Shown: one piece after another, positions 1 to 10,785 of the stretch | How positions within the stretch are numbered: the stretch's first letter is position 1 | Layout: each line of letters opens with the position of its first letter | Assembly (NCBI GenBank): GCA_019925095.2 | Contig: JAHHIN020000030.1 | Span: 6,411,001-6,475,000, forward strand | Length of the DNA: 64,000 nucleotides | Direction of reading: 5' to 3' | Source of the DNA: Dendrolimus kikuchii | Taxonomy: Eukaryota > Arthropoda > Insecta > Lepidoptera > Lasiocampidae | Translations under genes and position numbers: made by a program | The notes under the pieces: model-generated | The model's database searches: none | What the model was told of the DNA's origin: nothing | The model's input: only the letters and a program-made list of their open reading frames with translations

Positions 1-720
1 CCCAGCCATAACACTTTGCGAAACGGCAGTAAGATAGCGTAGGCCACCGCGAACCACCGATCCCGGCCCGCCGGGATCCTTCCCCTCGGGCTTTATATTA
101 TCCGTCGCCCGTTCTCAATTAGTGCTTTGTGTCGCCCTATGGTGGGCATCATTAAATTCATTTCCCTCTCATGGCAACAGTCCAGCCGAGGTAAAACTCC
201 TTAGGGAGCTCCCTCGAGCAAGTTGCCTCCCCGGGCTCGAGCGTCTTCGCTTCGCGAAGGCACTCGCCCCAAAGACCCCGGTAAAGTTGTAAAGTCTTCG
301 GACCAACAACATAAAGTCAAGTCCAATAAATATATATATGGCAGCAATACGCACTACTTTACTCTCCGCCATTCGTCTTTGTATTACTTCTATGTATAGT
401 TTGACATACTTTTGAATAACAACAAGCAGATACAACAATAGACGCACTTATATAACGAGAATATATTTTATGGAATTTAAGACGGTATGCACACGTGACA
501 CTTACAAAGGTCATTAGCCGCACTGTCGATCGAACGACTCGGGTGCGTCTCCACGGGCGATATCCGTGGCGTCGTGCAGGCGCACCCGGCGGTGAGCTGC
601 GCTTGCGCATCTCCGTCGTCGGTTATAGCTAAAACACGCTGAGACGATGGTGTAATCATTTTAAGTGACGGAAGGCTACAAGATCATTGGGACGCATGTC
701 ATCCATAACGACATCAAGCC
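1..720. other. Flank left of element E1, no gene recognised
   Basis: The first ~330 bases are GC-mixed and the rest is AT-richer. I see no convincing coding exon, RNA gene or transposon terminus. Short open frames here have no recognisable motif. The stretch ends at the poly(A) tail, seen as a T run, of the minus-strand LINE E1. The flank beside that tail is not a TTAGG array. Confidence 0.5.
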
Positions 721-901
721 TTTTTTTTTTTTCGATAACGCAGGGGGAATGTCTTTGGACACCATCCTCGGGTCCTTCGGGGGAAGGGCCAAAATGCAGG
801 CATAAGGCCTGCATCGAGGGTGTGTGGGACTCTCAGCGACCGGTCTTCCACGCTGGCTTCTAAAACGAAGTTGTCGCGAGAAACGGTCGCCAAACTACCC
901 A

Positions 902-922
902 CTAAACCTAAACCTAAACCTG
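902..922 (-). repeat. Telomere-like TTTAGG triplet in E1 3' UTR
   Basis: Read on the element's sense strand this is GCAGG followed by three TTTAGG-like units and TTTAGTGGG. The plus-strand copies have GCAGGTTAGGTTTAGTGGG at the same place, so the motif is a conserved part of the 3' UTR, not a genomic telomere tract. Confidence 0.8.
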
Positions 923-945
923 CGCCCCATTTATAGCGCTTTTAC

Positions 946-992
946 GGGGCGTCATGGGATCTTGTACAGAGTAACTGCACCATGACGCCCCT
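946..992 (-). promoter_or_regulatory. 3' UTR stem-loop of E1
   Basis: GGGGCGTCATGG (946-957) and CCATGACGCCCC (981-992) form a perfect 12-bp inverted repeat. Families A and B have the stem at the same position with different but still complementary bases. It lies next to the telomere-like motif, so a role in reverse-transcriptase recognition of the RNA is a reasonable inference. Confidence 0.7.
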
Positions 993-1098
993 ACACCCTG
1001 TAACTGGGTCACCCCGGGGAGCAGAGTGACCCACTTCGTACAGCAGGGGGGGGGAAGTCCGCTGTCGCCCCCGTGACAGCGGCCCCCTGTGACGGTAA

Positions 1099-4016
1099 TT
1101 ATGGGAGGAGAAGATGCGCGTAGCGGCGCCTGCGACCGCCGGTCCGCCTCCTGCGGATGGGGTCCGCGTACGCGTCCTCCTCCCTCGCTCTTTCAGCGGC
1201 CTCCTTCTGCGACATGACGGATTCGCAGAAGGAGGAGCCCGCAAGCCAAGATTGTTGACCCTGGAGCATCGCTTCGACCATGCTACGAAGCGAGCTCACA
1301 GGGCCAACGACGTTCTCTAGGAGGGCCCTTTGGGGTCCCCAAGCGGCGCACTCCACGAGCGTGTGAAACGCCGTGTCTTGGAGTGCGCCGCACTCGTGGC
1401 AAGACGGGGAAGGTTCCCGCCCAACTATTTGGTGCAGATACTTACCAAAGCAACCGTGCCCGGTAAGTATCTGCACCATCCTGAACGTCAAGGTCCCGCA
1501 TTTCCGCGAGACCCAACGAGCCAGGTGGGGCCGGATTGCCTCCACCGTAACGATTCCAGCTTCTGGGGACCCCAGGTCCCTCTGCCAAGAGCGGATCAGG
1601 ACCTCGGTCGCCTGGGCCCTGATCATTCTAGTTTCTGCCGGGCACGGCACCTCTCCTCTCGCCCGTGCATCCTGCCGGGAGCGGTACACTGCTGCGAGCA
1701 CCTCCGCCTGGAGATTCCAGGGCGGATCACCCGCCTGCAGTGTTGCTGCCGTCCACGACACAGTACGGTACCCTCGAATGGACCTCACCGCCAGGACCCT
1801 CTGAGCTCGCCTCAGCAGAGTCCTGTTTTGCCGGTGAAGTGCATGCATCCATACGGGGGCCCCGCACAATGCCATACTCCGGAGGATGCCAGCGTACAAC
1901 TTCCTTGTCGCCGCGCCCGGCCCTCCCACGTTCGGAAGGAGCCTGGCCAGGGCGGCAGCGGATTTAATTAACCTCGGGGCGAGCTGGGTGAAATGGGCCC
2001 CGAAGTTCCATTTACCATCTAGTACAAGCCCCAGATATTTCATCTGGGGCTTGACCGCTACCGCAATACCTTGGACGACGATGCGCGCGTCCCGGGGTGC
2101 ACGTCTATGTGGTCTATGGAACATGAGGGCCTCTGTTTTTTCAGGAGAGACCCTCAGGCCAAGACGCCGGATTCGTTCGACCACCAACGCCGTTCCGGCG
2201 TCGGCGAGTGCCATAGACTCTTCATAGGTTCCGCCCCGGGCCGTGACGAGGATGTCGTCTGCAAAGCAGAGCACCCCCATCCCGGGCAGTACTGGCTCGT
2301 GGAGGAGCCAGTCGTAGCCGATGTTCCACAGGATCGAACCCAGCACCGACCCTTGTGGAATGCCGCACGCGACGCGTCGTCTTCCTATAACCTGGCCAGT
2401 TCGGCCGCCCTCCCAGAGGATGTACCTGTCCTGGAGGTAGGCCTCCAACAGCCTCGTGAGATACGGGGGGACTCCGTGGGACAGGAGCCCTTCCCTTATT
2501 GTCTCGTGAGGAGACTGTTGAAGGCGTTCTTGATATCAAGAGAGACCGCCAGGACGGACTCCTTCATGTGATCCGCCTCTCTCGTGAGGCTCCGTAGCGC
2601 GTTCAGGGCGTCCAGTGTCGAACGTCCCACCCTGAAACCATATTGAGCCTCAGAGAGCCCAGGCCCATTGGTGTCCAAATGACGAACGAGGCGACCGGCC
2701 AGGATCTTCTCAAAGACCTTGGCCGCCTCGTTAAGTAAGATGATGGGCCTGTAGGCGGATGGATCGTCGGGACCCTCCTTCGGAAGCAGGCATAGCCGGC
2801 CCTCCTTCCACTGCTTCGGGAACACGCCTGACCTGATACAGGTATTGAAAAGTTCCCGAAGCTGGCCGCGTAGGTGTTTAGCGGCCAGAAAGAGGACTCG
2901 GCCCGGGACCCCGTCAGGTCCCGGCGCTGTCTTTCGGCCCCGGAGGCGCTCCAGGGCCACTTCTAATTCTTCTTCGGAGACGAGGGGAGGCTCCATCTCC
3001 GAATGAACGGGGTGTGGAGGATTCATTTCTGGGGGAGTGAAGGCTCCCGGGTCTGGGAAGAGTCCGTCTATAACGGAGCTAAGGACCCCCACTTCGAGCG
3101 ACGCTGTGACCGGAATGGTGCAAGCCCGCATCGTTTTACGGGCCATCCGGTACGGACGCCCCCAGGGGTCCCCATCGAGGCTCTTTAGCATCTCTTCCCG
3201 GCACCGGGTCTTCAACTGGATGATGGCCAGTCGAAGAGCCTTTTTGGCAGCCCGATGCTCCCCGATAAGACGATTTTCCTTCACATAGTCCGGAGGTAGT
3301 CGGCTCCGACGGCGTTTGAGGGACCGGCGTGCTCTGAAGGCTGCCTCCCTCAGGTCACCGATCTCGGCGGTCCACCAATAGACCGCCTTACGCTGTAGAG
3401 GCCGACGCGACCGAGGCATCGCAGCATCGCAGATCCTTACGAGAGTTCTGCTCATGCACTCTGCCAGTACCTCCGGACCCCCGGAACTAATTGGATTGAC
3501 CCAGCTCTGAACGATTGCCATCTCCTCAGCTAGCTCTGGATCGAGCCGGCCGAGGGCCCAGCGCGGAAACCGGCCGTGACCGCGTGGGGGAACCGAGATC
3601 GTGCTCGGAGGAGGGGAGATCTCGAATCTGATAAAGCGGTGATCAGAAAGAGACTCCGCCTCCTCCACGACTCTCCATCCGTCCACCCTGCCTGCGATCG
3701 CGTGGGTGACGAACGACAGGTCTATTACAGAACCACCCCGCGCTCGCACGCAGGTGTGGACCGCTCCTCGGTTTAGCAGCGACAGGCCGGATTGGAGCGC
3801 CCACGCTTTAACGGCCCGTCCCCTCGCCACCGCCTCGGCGACCACCGCCACCGTTTTGTCCAGATCCCCAACCCAGTTGCCTAGGTCGGGGACGTAGTAA
3901 GGCTCGCTTACTACGGCCAGGTCAATCCCCCACTCCGCCATGGTCTGCATGGCTAGGTCCTGTGCACCGGCGGAGTGGTTTACATTAATTTGGAGGAAGC
4001 TATGTCGTACGGGCAT
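1099..4016 (-). pseudogene. E1 ORF2 (endonuclease-reverse transcriptase), broken
   Basis: ORF2 of an R1-clade LINE. It should encode an APE-type endonuclease that nicks target DNA, and a reverse transcriptase that primes on the nick. The start ATG at 4016 opens like the intact copies. About 77 codons are missing near 3836, between the early endonuclease region and the segment after GDFNAKS, which removes the catalytic Asp/Asn block. A single-base frameshift near 2500, just after the LDIKNAFNSL motif, splits the reverse transcriptase. The rest, including FADD (for YADD), LTGHGCFGKYL and the C-terminal CCHC, is readable to the stop at 1099. It cannot make active enzyme. Confidence 0.88.
1431..1477 (-). 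other. Splice-site/U1-like hairpin in E1 ORF2
   Basis: GGTGCAGATACTTACC (1431-1446) and GGTAAGTATCTGCACC (1462-1477) are a perfect 16-bp inverted repeat inside codons for the LTGHGCFGKYL motif. The same hairpin occurs in all five other ORF2 3' regions of the window. Confidence 0.75.
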
Positions 4017-4036
4017 TGTTAATTAACTGACATAGC
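3999..4036 (-). promoter_or_regulatory. Stop-start hairpin, E1
   Basis: GCTATGTC (3999-4006) pairs with GACATAGC (4029-4036). The loop holds the ORF1 stop (4021-4019 on the minus strand) and the ORF2 ATG (4016), two bases apart. The stem extends with G-U and G-C pairs. It is the equivalent of the hairpins in the array copies but with a different sequence. Confidence 0.7.
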
Positions 4037-6280
4037 CTCCCCTCTCGTCGAGACTGTCGTCGCCCTCACCGGGGGGGCGCACCTGCCCCTGACGATGGGA
4101 GGGAGGCAGACCCTCGCCAACGTCGGGTGCGTTGCTTGGCATCCTCCTGCCGCGCAGACTGCGCAGTGGGGGTCTGAAGCTTTGCAATCGGGCATTGCGT
4201 GTCCGCCCTTCCCACAACGGAGACACAAGCCCGACCTATCGGGGCAGGTTTCGGGACACATCTGTGTGCTGTGACCCAGCCCGTAGCATCGGTAACAGCG
4301 GATTGGCCGCGCCTCTATAGCTTTAACCTTCGCCGAGCTAAAGCCCACCAAAAGGTGGCCCTGCTCGGCGAGTACCTTTGCTACGGGTATTGGGCAAAGC
4401 ACGTATGCTGCGCCCATACCCCCCGATCCTGAGCCAATGCGATTGGCGACTATTCTGTCTAGCTGGCAGTTGCCAGCACGGGCGACGGCAGCTCTGAGCG
4501 ACTCGGGCGTTACGGAATCATCCAGCCCGGAAATGTAGATTTCCCCCCTCTTCACGGGCCGGATAACTTCAGCTAGTCCTTCGAGCGGCCTCCGGAGGGC
4601 CTCCGCCAACCGATCTGCTTTTTGAACACCTTCCGGCCCAGGTGGCAACTCCATGAGCCGGGAGTCGCGGACGGTCCGCGTTATCTTTAGGCCCTACTTG
4701 AGGCCCATTGCAACAATGTCGACTATCGTGGCGGCCTTTTGGAATACGTCGCGGTAGGTGACACCCCTCTTTTCTGCCTCCGGCAGCAGTTTTATAATGA
4801 CCGCTGCCATCTTCGGCTCGGTAAATACCACAGGCTTCTTTTTTGCCTGTGGCTGCGGTGGCTGCTTCCGCGCGGGCGGGGCAGGTACTTGCGAGGGGAT
4901 GGGAGGAGGGATGACGCCCCTTTCCCCTTCCCCTTGCCCTTCTTTCTGCCCGCAACCACCGACCATGCGACTTCACTCTCCTGCAGGAGAGCGAGCGCAG
5001 GTGCGGCGGATGTGGGGGTGGCCTGGGACTGGGGCCCGGGCTTCGGCCTCAACGGGGGGAACTCCGTATGAACGGAGTCCCCGGAGGACCCGGGCACTGG
5101 CGGCGCCGTCTGAGCGGTCACCGTTTTCGCCTTTTTTCCTTTTTTTTTGGGGGGGGGTGGGGGAGGGGGACCCATCACCTCTGTGGGTGGCGGCACTACG
5201 TCCACGGGGACCGCGTCGTTGACGACGGCAATGGAGACCCGTGGGACTGGGACTGTAACGGGCGGCGGGGCCGCCTTTTTCATTTTGTCCGCCGCGAGGG
5301 GCGGGCGGAGAACCGGGGGAGGTAGAAGGCGGTCTTCAAGTCCAGCGAACCGAGCGTTGATCATTTCCCCCACCGACACTATGATGGCTCGTTTGAGCTC
5401 ATCAAGGTCTAGTGGGGGACTAGGGACTACCACCGTCTCCCCCTCTTTACCGCGGTTGTCAGCTTTTGCAGCAGCCCGCATCTCTTGGAACTCCCTGCGG
5501 TAGGCTTGTCTTTCCTCCCGCAGGGCGTCAATTTCCCTCTTGAGCCGGATATTCTCTAAATTGAGCTTCCGGCTCTCTGTGTCTAGGGACCTCGCCGACA
5601 AGTCTTCAACAATGTCGGCGAGTTTCCCGGCAGCATCCTTGAGCTTACGAATATAGCCCCCTTTTAAATTGCCCGAGGTCTTGGCGACGTGATAGATGTC
5701 GGCCACGAGGGAACCTGCTATAGTGCGGAGCTCGTCGGACCCCATCCTACCGTAATCGCTCTCCCTCGGGTCGCCTAGATCTGTTGACATGGGCTCGGAG
5801 GCCGCATTGTCCTTTTTTTTTCGAACATTATATTGCCGATCCGCTTCAGCACGAAGGGCATCCGCCCGGGCCAGTAATTCCTCCGTCCTCGTCCCTGTGA
5901 GAGGGAAAGACGGAGTCGGGACGTCCGTATCCATTTCCGCGGCGGTGGTGACCTCCACAGAATCATCCTGTAGATAGGTCGCCGTCGCGACGCTTTTATC
6001 TAAAGCCACATCGGCGGTCGCCGCAGAAGCGTTCTGCAGGCGGACCGTCGACGTGGTGGCCTTTTTAAATGCGCCATCCGTGGCGGCCTTTTTAAGTGCG
6101 CCATCCGTGGCGGCCTTTATTATTGCGGCCCCTTTGGCCCCGGCAGGTGCAGAAACTTGCAGGGTGGCCTCCGGCGTCGCCCCTATATCCGAAGCCGCAT
6201 CGGAGGTATCCCCCGCGGATTCATTCCGCGATCGGGCCCTCGTGACGGCGCCTAGCGAAGCGGCTCTTGCCGCGCCTCAA
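4019..6280 (-). pseudogene. E1 ORF1 (Gag-like RNA-binding protein), broken
   Basis: ORF1 of the R1-clade LINE, normally a nucleic-acid-binding protein that packages the element RNA. Visible parts are a coiled coil (motif SGNLKGGYIRKLKD, then heptads), a proline-rich middle, a GKGKGKG basic stretch and, at the C-terminus, CYRCYGLGHSTQMC and CLRCGKGGHAMPDC knuckles plus a third Cys-rich segment. A frameshift lies near 4960-4976. The codon after MGLK is TAG near 4694 where other copies have GAG. No in-frame ATG is found upstream to the TGA near 6277, so the start is lost or shifted. Three 27-base repeats (KAATDGA-type) sit at 6050-6115. Confidence 0.85.
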
Positions 6281-6701
6281 CCATATAGCGCGACAGTGCT
6301 CCGGCTACGTCGCGCCATGTATATTTTATTAGCCGACTCGTCGGCGCCGGGATCGTCGGGATAAGGCCCGCGGGAGCGAATGCGGGACCGTTTCCGGGCC
6401 GCACTCGCGCGCGGCCACAAAATGGCGGATTACATATTCCTTCACAATCCCCGCAATATGGGTATCAAATGAAATGGTTTGACTAGTAAAGTACAGTACA
6501 TGACGAAATAAAACTAAAACTTGAAAATAAAATAAGTACTTTTGTAAAATCAAATAGTTTTATTGAAAAGAAAGATAATAATAATGTAAATAATAATCAC
6601 GGACAAGACTATTGTAGCCAATAAGCCTGATATCGTGATAATAGATCGATCTGCGCGACGAGCAAACTCGTTGACATCAGTATCTCGCATCTCCTTTTAT
6701 C

Positions 6702-7010
6702 CGTGCAGGAACAGAGAAAGAATACAATTTCCTGCGGCCGGGCGGCCTGTCGTAAGAGACGACTAAACAACCCACAGCCAGGTGGTAGGGCACATGCCCG
6801 ACTGGATGGCTACCACCCCTGGTCTAAAGTATGTCGCCATAACAATCTTGAGTTGTGTTCCGGCATTAGTGACCAGGTTCCAGGCTCCCTTAAGAGAGCA
6901 GCAGCGCATTTGTAGCAACTTTGGTATTGCAAATGTCCATAGGCGATGGTAACCGCTTTCCATCAAGTGGGCCGTCTGCCTGACTGCAGATCTCCTGCAA
7001 TAAAAAAAAA
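6702..7010 (+). mobile_element. SINE-like element, plus strand
   Basis: A ~300-bp repeat starting near CCGTGCAGGAACAG and ending in an A-rich tail at 7003-7010. A second copy lies inverted at 8128-8455 and a third, sharing only the first half, at 57480-57705. Its last ~85 bases match the 3' end of the LINE at 16201-18930, as expected for a SINE mobilised by that LINE. I saw no clear tRNA A and B boxes, so its head is unassigned. Confidence 0.65.
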
Positions 7011-7636
7011 TCGTTCTAATCTTTGGTTTGGAACCCTAAATAACATGAATGCATTTCCAGGGACCCCTGACAATCAAGGCTACAGTGATGGGCAAATATC
7101 TATCAATAATATTTGAGTTCTCCGCCTTCAATGTGGGATACTGTACGTCGTACTACGTGCGATTTGTCCACAAACTAGCCAATAGAAGAAACCGATATAA
7201 ATACGTCCGGTTTTTGACGCAGAGTAAGTATGTCTTTCAAGACCATAGGCCATAAAAATGGACCCGGACTTTTGGAGGGCTTGCGTGGGGCCATGGGAAA
7301 GCCAACACGTAGAGGATCTTTAGACAAATTTAATCTAATTGTGGCGTAACACTGAACGGCGATTATACACCATATAAAAATGCACCCAAGGACAAGCCCC
7401 GGTCAGTGTAGAACTATTGTACGGAATGAGAACAAAAGGTACCGGCAGTAATCTCGTGGGCGAGATCAATATTAAGTGTTTTTTTTATATTAAATAGGTT
7501 TGCGTTTGACCACGATCACGTCCGATGCCGGACGATGATGCGGTCGAAGGTGGAGCATGCTTACCTAGATAGTAAGATGTAAAAAATCTTAATAAGTTTA
7601 TTTTAAATTTTGAACTGTTGCTTTGTCTTCCACCAG
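7011..7636. other. Intergenic or intronic stretch
   Basis: AT-rich DNA with no recognised feature. It ends in a pyrimidine-rich tract and CAG that make a good 3' splice site for the exon-like segment at 7637. It may therefore be intron. Confidence 0.4.
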
Positions 7637-7820
7637 ATGCCGCTGCAACCTTTGTCGAACCAAAGACGATGCACCTCATCCCAAGCGGAAGATTCAATGC
7701 GACCTCCATAGACGTCAAATGCAGGTCGTGTACCCTCAAAGGAGTCATGATAAGAGGTCTGGATGGAGCAGTATTTAATTTAGACTCTTCGAAATTCAGC
7801 ATGAAGCCGTCTATTGATTT
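7637..7820 (+). CDS. Possible internal exon of a host gene (module 1)
   Basis: A 184-bp open segment preceded by a polypyrimidine tract and CCACCAG, and followed by GTAAGTATG, both strong splice signals. The translated segment contains SIDVKCRSCTLKGVMIRGLD and ends ...FSMKPSID. The intron phases are 1 (start) and 2 (end). A second segment at 15327-15513 has the same phases, similar length and a similar C-x2-C pattern, so the two may be repeated modules of one gene. The GLD...F...KF...P pattern faintly recalls JHBP/takeout-type proteins, but I would not assign the family. The flanking exons are not identified. Confidence 0.4.
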
Positions 7821-8127
7821 GTAAGTATGCAGAAAACATGTTTATTTCCCTTCTGAGACCTTCAAGAGGTCGTTTTGGCAGATTCCCAGGATCTATAGAA
7901 GGGCAAGAAAAAGTAGTATAAAAAGGTCACGACCCTCAGGAATGAGGAACGCGACTCTAGGAACAGCACCCATTTTGGCAAAAGGAAATTTTCAAGCGCT
8001 ATATATTATCTAACCGTCTCCCATAGTTTAGAACCCAACGGATTAAGGACGCTGTTTCTCCTTTAAAAAGGTTATTTTATAACCTAGCTAGGAAGACAGC
8101 GCCACTTTCAACAGCTCGGGCAATACA
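7821..8127. other. Probable intron sequence, nothing recognised
   Basis: Begins with the donor GTAAGTATG after the exon-like segment. No ORF, repeat or RNA gene is recognisable before the T-rich tail of the SINE-like element. Confidence 0.35.
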
Positions 8128-8455
8128 TTTTTATTTTTATTTTTTATTGCAGATGTTTAGCAGACAGGCAGACGGCCCACTTGATGGAAAGCGGTTACCA
8201 TCGCCTATGGACATTTGCAACACCAAAGGTGCTACAGATTCGCTGCTGCTCTCTTAAGGGAGACGGGAACCAGTTACTAATGCCGGCACACAACTCAAGG
8301 CTGTTATGGCGACATACTATAGACCAGGGGTGGTAGCCATCCTGTCGGGCAAATGCCCTACCACCTGGCTGTGGGTTGTTTAGTCGCCTCTTACGACAGG
8401 CCGCCCGGCCGCAGAAAATTGTATTCTTTCACCGTTCCTGCACGGATATAATTTT
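8128..8455 (-). mobile_element. SINE-like element, minus strand
   Basis: Inverted copy of the element at 6702-7010. It begins with a T-rich tract (poly(A) on its sense strand), continues with the segment shared with the LINE 3' end at 16226-16330 (GACGGCCCAC...GATGGAAAGCGG type), and ends at CCGTTCCTGCACGG. Confidence 0.65.
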
Positions 8456-8469
8456 AATTTACTGTCTAC

Positions 8470-8690
8470 ATTGTACTGTTCTTCCTTTTTGTTTGACTTC
8501 TTTTTAATTTAATTAGACCTAGACATAAGTTGTTAAAAGTATCCTCTCAGTCAGGTTGCCTGGAAGAGATCGCTTTAAGCGATAAGGCCGCCTTTTTTTG
8601 CCGTTATATTATTGTGATTATTCATTCTGTAATTGTTTATTTGGTGAACAATAAAGTGTTTTCTATTCTATTCTATTCTAACTATGTGTA
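8470..8690 (+). mobile_element. LINE 3'-end fragment with TTCTA tail
   Basis: The segment GATCGCTTTAAGCGATAAGG and the AATAAAGTG signal are followed by a (TTCTA)n-like tail. This is a 3'-terminal fragment pattern common in insect LINEs that end in short tandem repeats rather than poly(A). GCTTTAAGC is itself a small palindrome. The family is not assigned. Confidence 0.4.
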
Positions 8691-8780
8691 GCTGGTTGGT
8701 GCTTTAGGCTAATATTTGGACTCTTTACAAAGCGATTTTTATTTTCTTTTATACATATAAGGTTATAACACTGACATTGA

Positions 8781-8992
8781 TAACTTATTTCTAAATCTAT
8801 TATTATTAATATATATTAATCTAAAACATCTTGAAGTCGGTGCTTTTATTAATATATATAATCTAAAACATCTTAAAGTCGGTGCTTAGTAATTTTCAAA
8901 AAAATATAGTAATTTTTATGTTTTACTTTGCACCGACTTCAAGATGTTTTAGATTAATATATATTAATAATAATAGATTTAGAAATAAGTTA
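8781..8992. repeat. Perfect 63-bp inverted repeat (foldback)
   Basis: The arms 8781-8843 and 8930-8992 are exact reverse complements over 63 bases, separated by 86 bases that contain a partial third copy of the GAAGTCGGTGC end of the arm. This is a foldback or MITE-like structure. GAAGTCGGT also occurs near 9020 and 9663, so the family contributes several pieces here. Confidence 0.8.
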
Positions 8993-9150
8993 TTTTATGC
9001 TTTTTAGTTTTTTAGTTTTTGAAGTCGGTTTTTTTAAACAAAGTTTTTTTATTTTATTTGTTACTTTTTAGTGTCTAGCTACGTATGGGTAGACCTACGA
9101 AAGGTGCCGCGCTCCTTAAAAAATATAGGTCCCAAGAAACGGGAACAAAA

Positions 9151-9640
9151 AAATGTTCGTAAAATGAAAACTACTGGGCCAAAATATTTTAAATTTTTAG
9201 GAGACCAAATGGCAACTATTCCGCATCAAATTAAACAAAAATCACGTAAATCGGATCATAAATCTCAGCGTAATCTGTGTCCATATGGAATGGAATGGAA
9301 ATTTTTTCATAAAAAATGTTCATAAAATGGAAACTACTGGGCTAAACTATGTTAAATTTTTAGGGGACCAAATAGCAGCTATTTCGCATCGAACAAAAAA
9401 AGAATCATGTAAATCGGATCATAACTCTCAGAGTAATCGGTGTACATATGGAACGGAATGGAATTTTTTTCATAAAAAATGTTCTTAAAATGAAAACTAC
9501 TGGGCCAAACTATGTCAATTTTTTAGGGGACCAAATGGAAGCTATTCCACGTCGAACAAAAAATGAATCACGTAGAATCGGATCATAAATCGCGGAGTAA
9601 TCGGTGAACATACATTAAAAAAAAAAAGATCCCGACGAAT
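9151..9640 (+). repeat. 163-bp tandem repeat, about three copies
   Basis: AAATGTTC..AAAATG recurs at 9151, 9314 and 9477, a period of exactly 163 bp, with the intervening sequence (AAACTACTGGGC..., GGAGACCAAAT...) repeated with moderate divergence. The array ends near the CCTCCTTCTTTTGAAGTCGG segment, which often closes a lepidopteran interspersed repeat, so it is probably internal to a transposon. Confidence 0.75.
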
Positions 9641-10132
9641 TGAGAACCTCCTCCTTCTTTTGAAGTCGGTTAACAAACAAGAAACACTACTATATATACT
9701 CTCGGGTAATGGCGACGCCAGTTGTTCGCGTCGGTAACACCATCGATATAATTATTGGTATAGATAATAATTATATGTATAGGTAATAGATAGATAAGGT
9801 TGTTATATTGTAAACATTTTTTCCCATTTTCCAGACACGGAAAACCGTAAGTGTACAAAATAGCTTCTTTTAATCTAATTTTCTTATTTAACAAGACAAT
9901 TTTCCTTGCTTCTGTAGGTAACATTTTAAAATTTATTGTAACACATAACGTTTATCCAATTTATTTTAGCAAATTTAGTTCAATTTGCGAATAATATTTT
10001 TATTCTTGACTTTTGGAAATTGTTTGTTGTTCCGAATGTTCGATTATCACGTCATAGCATTCGCTGTAACCGAAATCGGTTTGAGATGTATTCTACTATA
10101 GTACAGTATATTTGTAAATAAATATTTTTGCA
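9641..10132. other. AT-rich intergenic stretch
   Basis: Low-complexity AT-rich DNA. I see no supported gene or repeat terminus apart from the GAAGTCGGTTAA end near 9661. Confidence 0.4.
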
Positions 10133-10342
10133 ATGCCTAGGTCTAAAGTTTTAGAGTTAGATCTAAACGAAGCAAAGCCTCAAGACTTCGGAGACTACTT
10201 CGCTATCATACAAAGTGAAGATGGTACCGAAAAACGGATCAAAATTATTTCTGTACTCTGTAAGTATCGTTTAAACATGGAAGATGAATTAGGGTGCCTT
10301 TCCATCAGAGATGTGCTATGCAGCTATGCTGCGAGAATGTAA
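10133..10342 (+). CDS. Small ORF (69 codons) or first exon, unknown
   Basis: An ATG-initiated frame of 69 residues beginning MPRSKVLELDLNEAKPQ, acidic with no signal peptide or membrane segment. Inside it, CTCTGTAAGTATCG near 10258 is a good 5' splice site, so this may be the first coding exon of a spliced gene. No family is recognised. The hAT-type MITE 16 bases downstream shows that insertions surround it. Confidence 0.25.
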   Translation: MPRSKVLELDLNEAKPQDFGDYFAIIQSEDGTEKRIKIISVLCKYRLNMEDELGCLSIRDVLCSYAARM

Positions 10343-10358
10343 AAGCTTAACTTTGAAA

Positions 10359-10771
10359 CAGTGGCGTAGCTTGCCTTAGATGGGCTCTGTATCAAAATGT
10401 GTTGGGTTAAAGTTTTTTTTTTTATAAAAGAAACAAAAAGTGCTCGAATTGAATTGAAATAATTATAAGTTATTACTTATAAAATACCTAATGCTCTTAG
10501 GAGCTAAGTTAGACAAACAATTTAAATCAAAAATACACTTCTCTCGCCTTTTTTCGGCAAGCTTATTTATGAAATCATCCATAGCTGAATACGATTTCAG
10601 ATTTTCTAGATTTTCTGCCTCTATCGACCATAATGACAAGTCTGATAGCCGTCCCTTTTGGCCCAGCAGTTATTCTCAAAAATGTTATTAATGTGTAAAA
10701 GATTGTGGATAAAATTTGCTTACACACGTTCGGGGCCCCGTATCATTGATACGGCGGTAGTTACGCCCCTG
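10359..10771. mobile_element. Non-autonomous hAT-type MITE with 8-bp TSD
   Basis: Starts CAGTGGCGTAGCTTGCC and ends in the reverse complement of CAGGGGCGTAACTACCGCC, which are imperfect terminal inverted repeats. It is flanked by CTTTGAAA (10351-10358) and CTATGAAA (10772-10779), an 8-bp target-site duplication with one mismatch. The 413-bp length and lack of a transposase make it non-autonomous. The 8-bp TSD and CAG...CTG ends fit the hAT superfamily. Confidence 0.75.
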
Positions 10772-10785
10772 CTATGAAACTATTT

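Larger units (their letters stand above)
721..6420 (-). mobile_element. E1: decayed SART-like R1-clade LINE, minus strand
   Basis: A near full-length but dead non-LTR retrotransposon. Its poly(A) is the T run 721-732, followed by the same 3' UTR end (TTCCCCCTGCG-type) as the array at 19-52 kb. ORF2 (4016-1099) and ORF1 (about 6280-4019) follow in the minus direction. It represents a third lineage, diverged from both array families. It lacks recognisable 5S-like monomers, and the 5' boundary near 6420 is only approximate. ORF1 carries a frameshift and a nonsense codon. ORF2 carries an endonuclease deletion and a frameshift. Confidence 0.85.
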
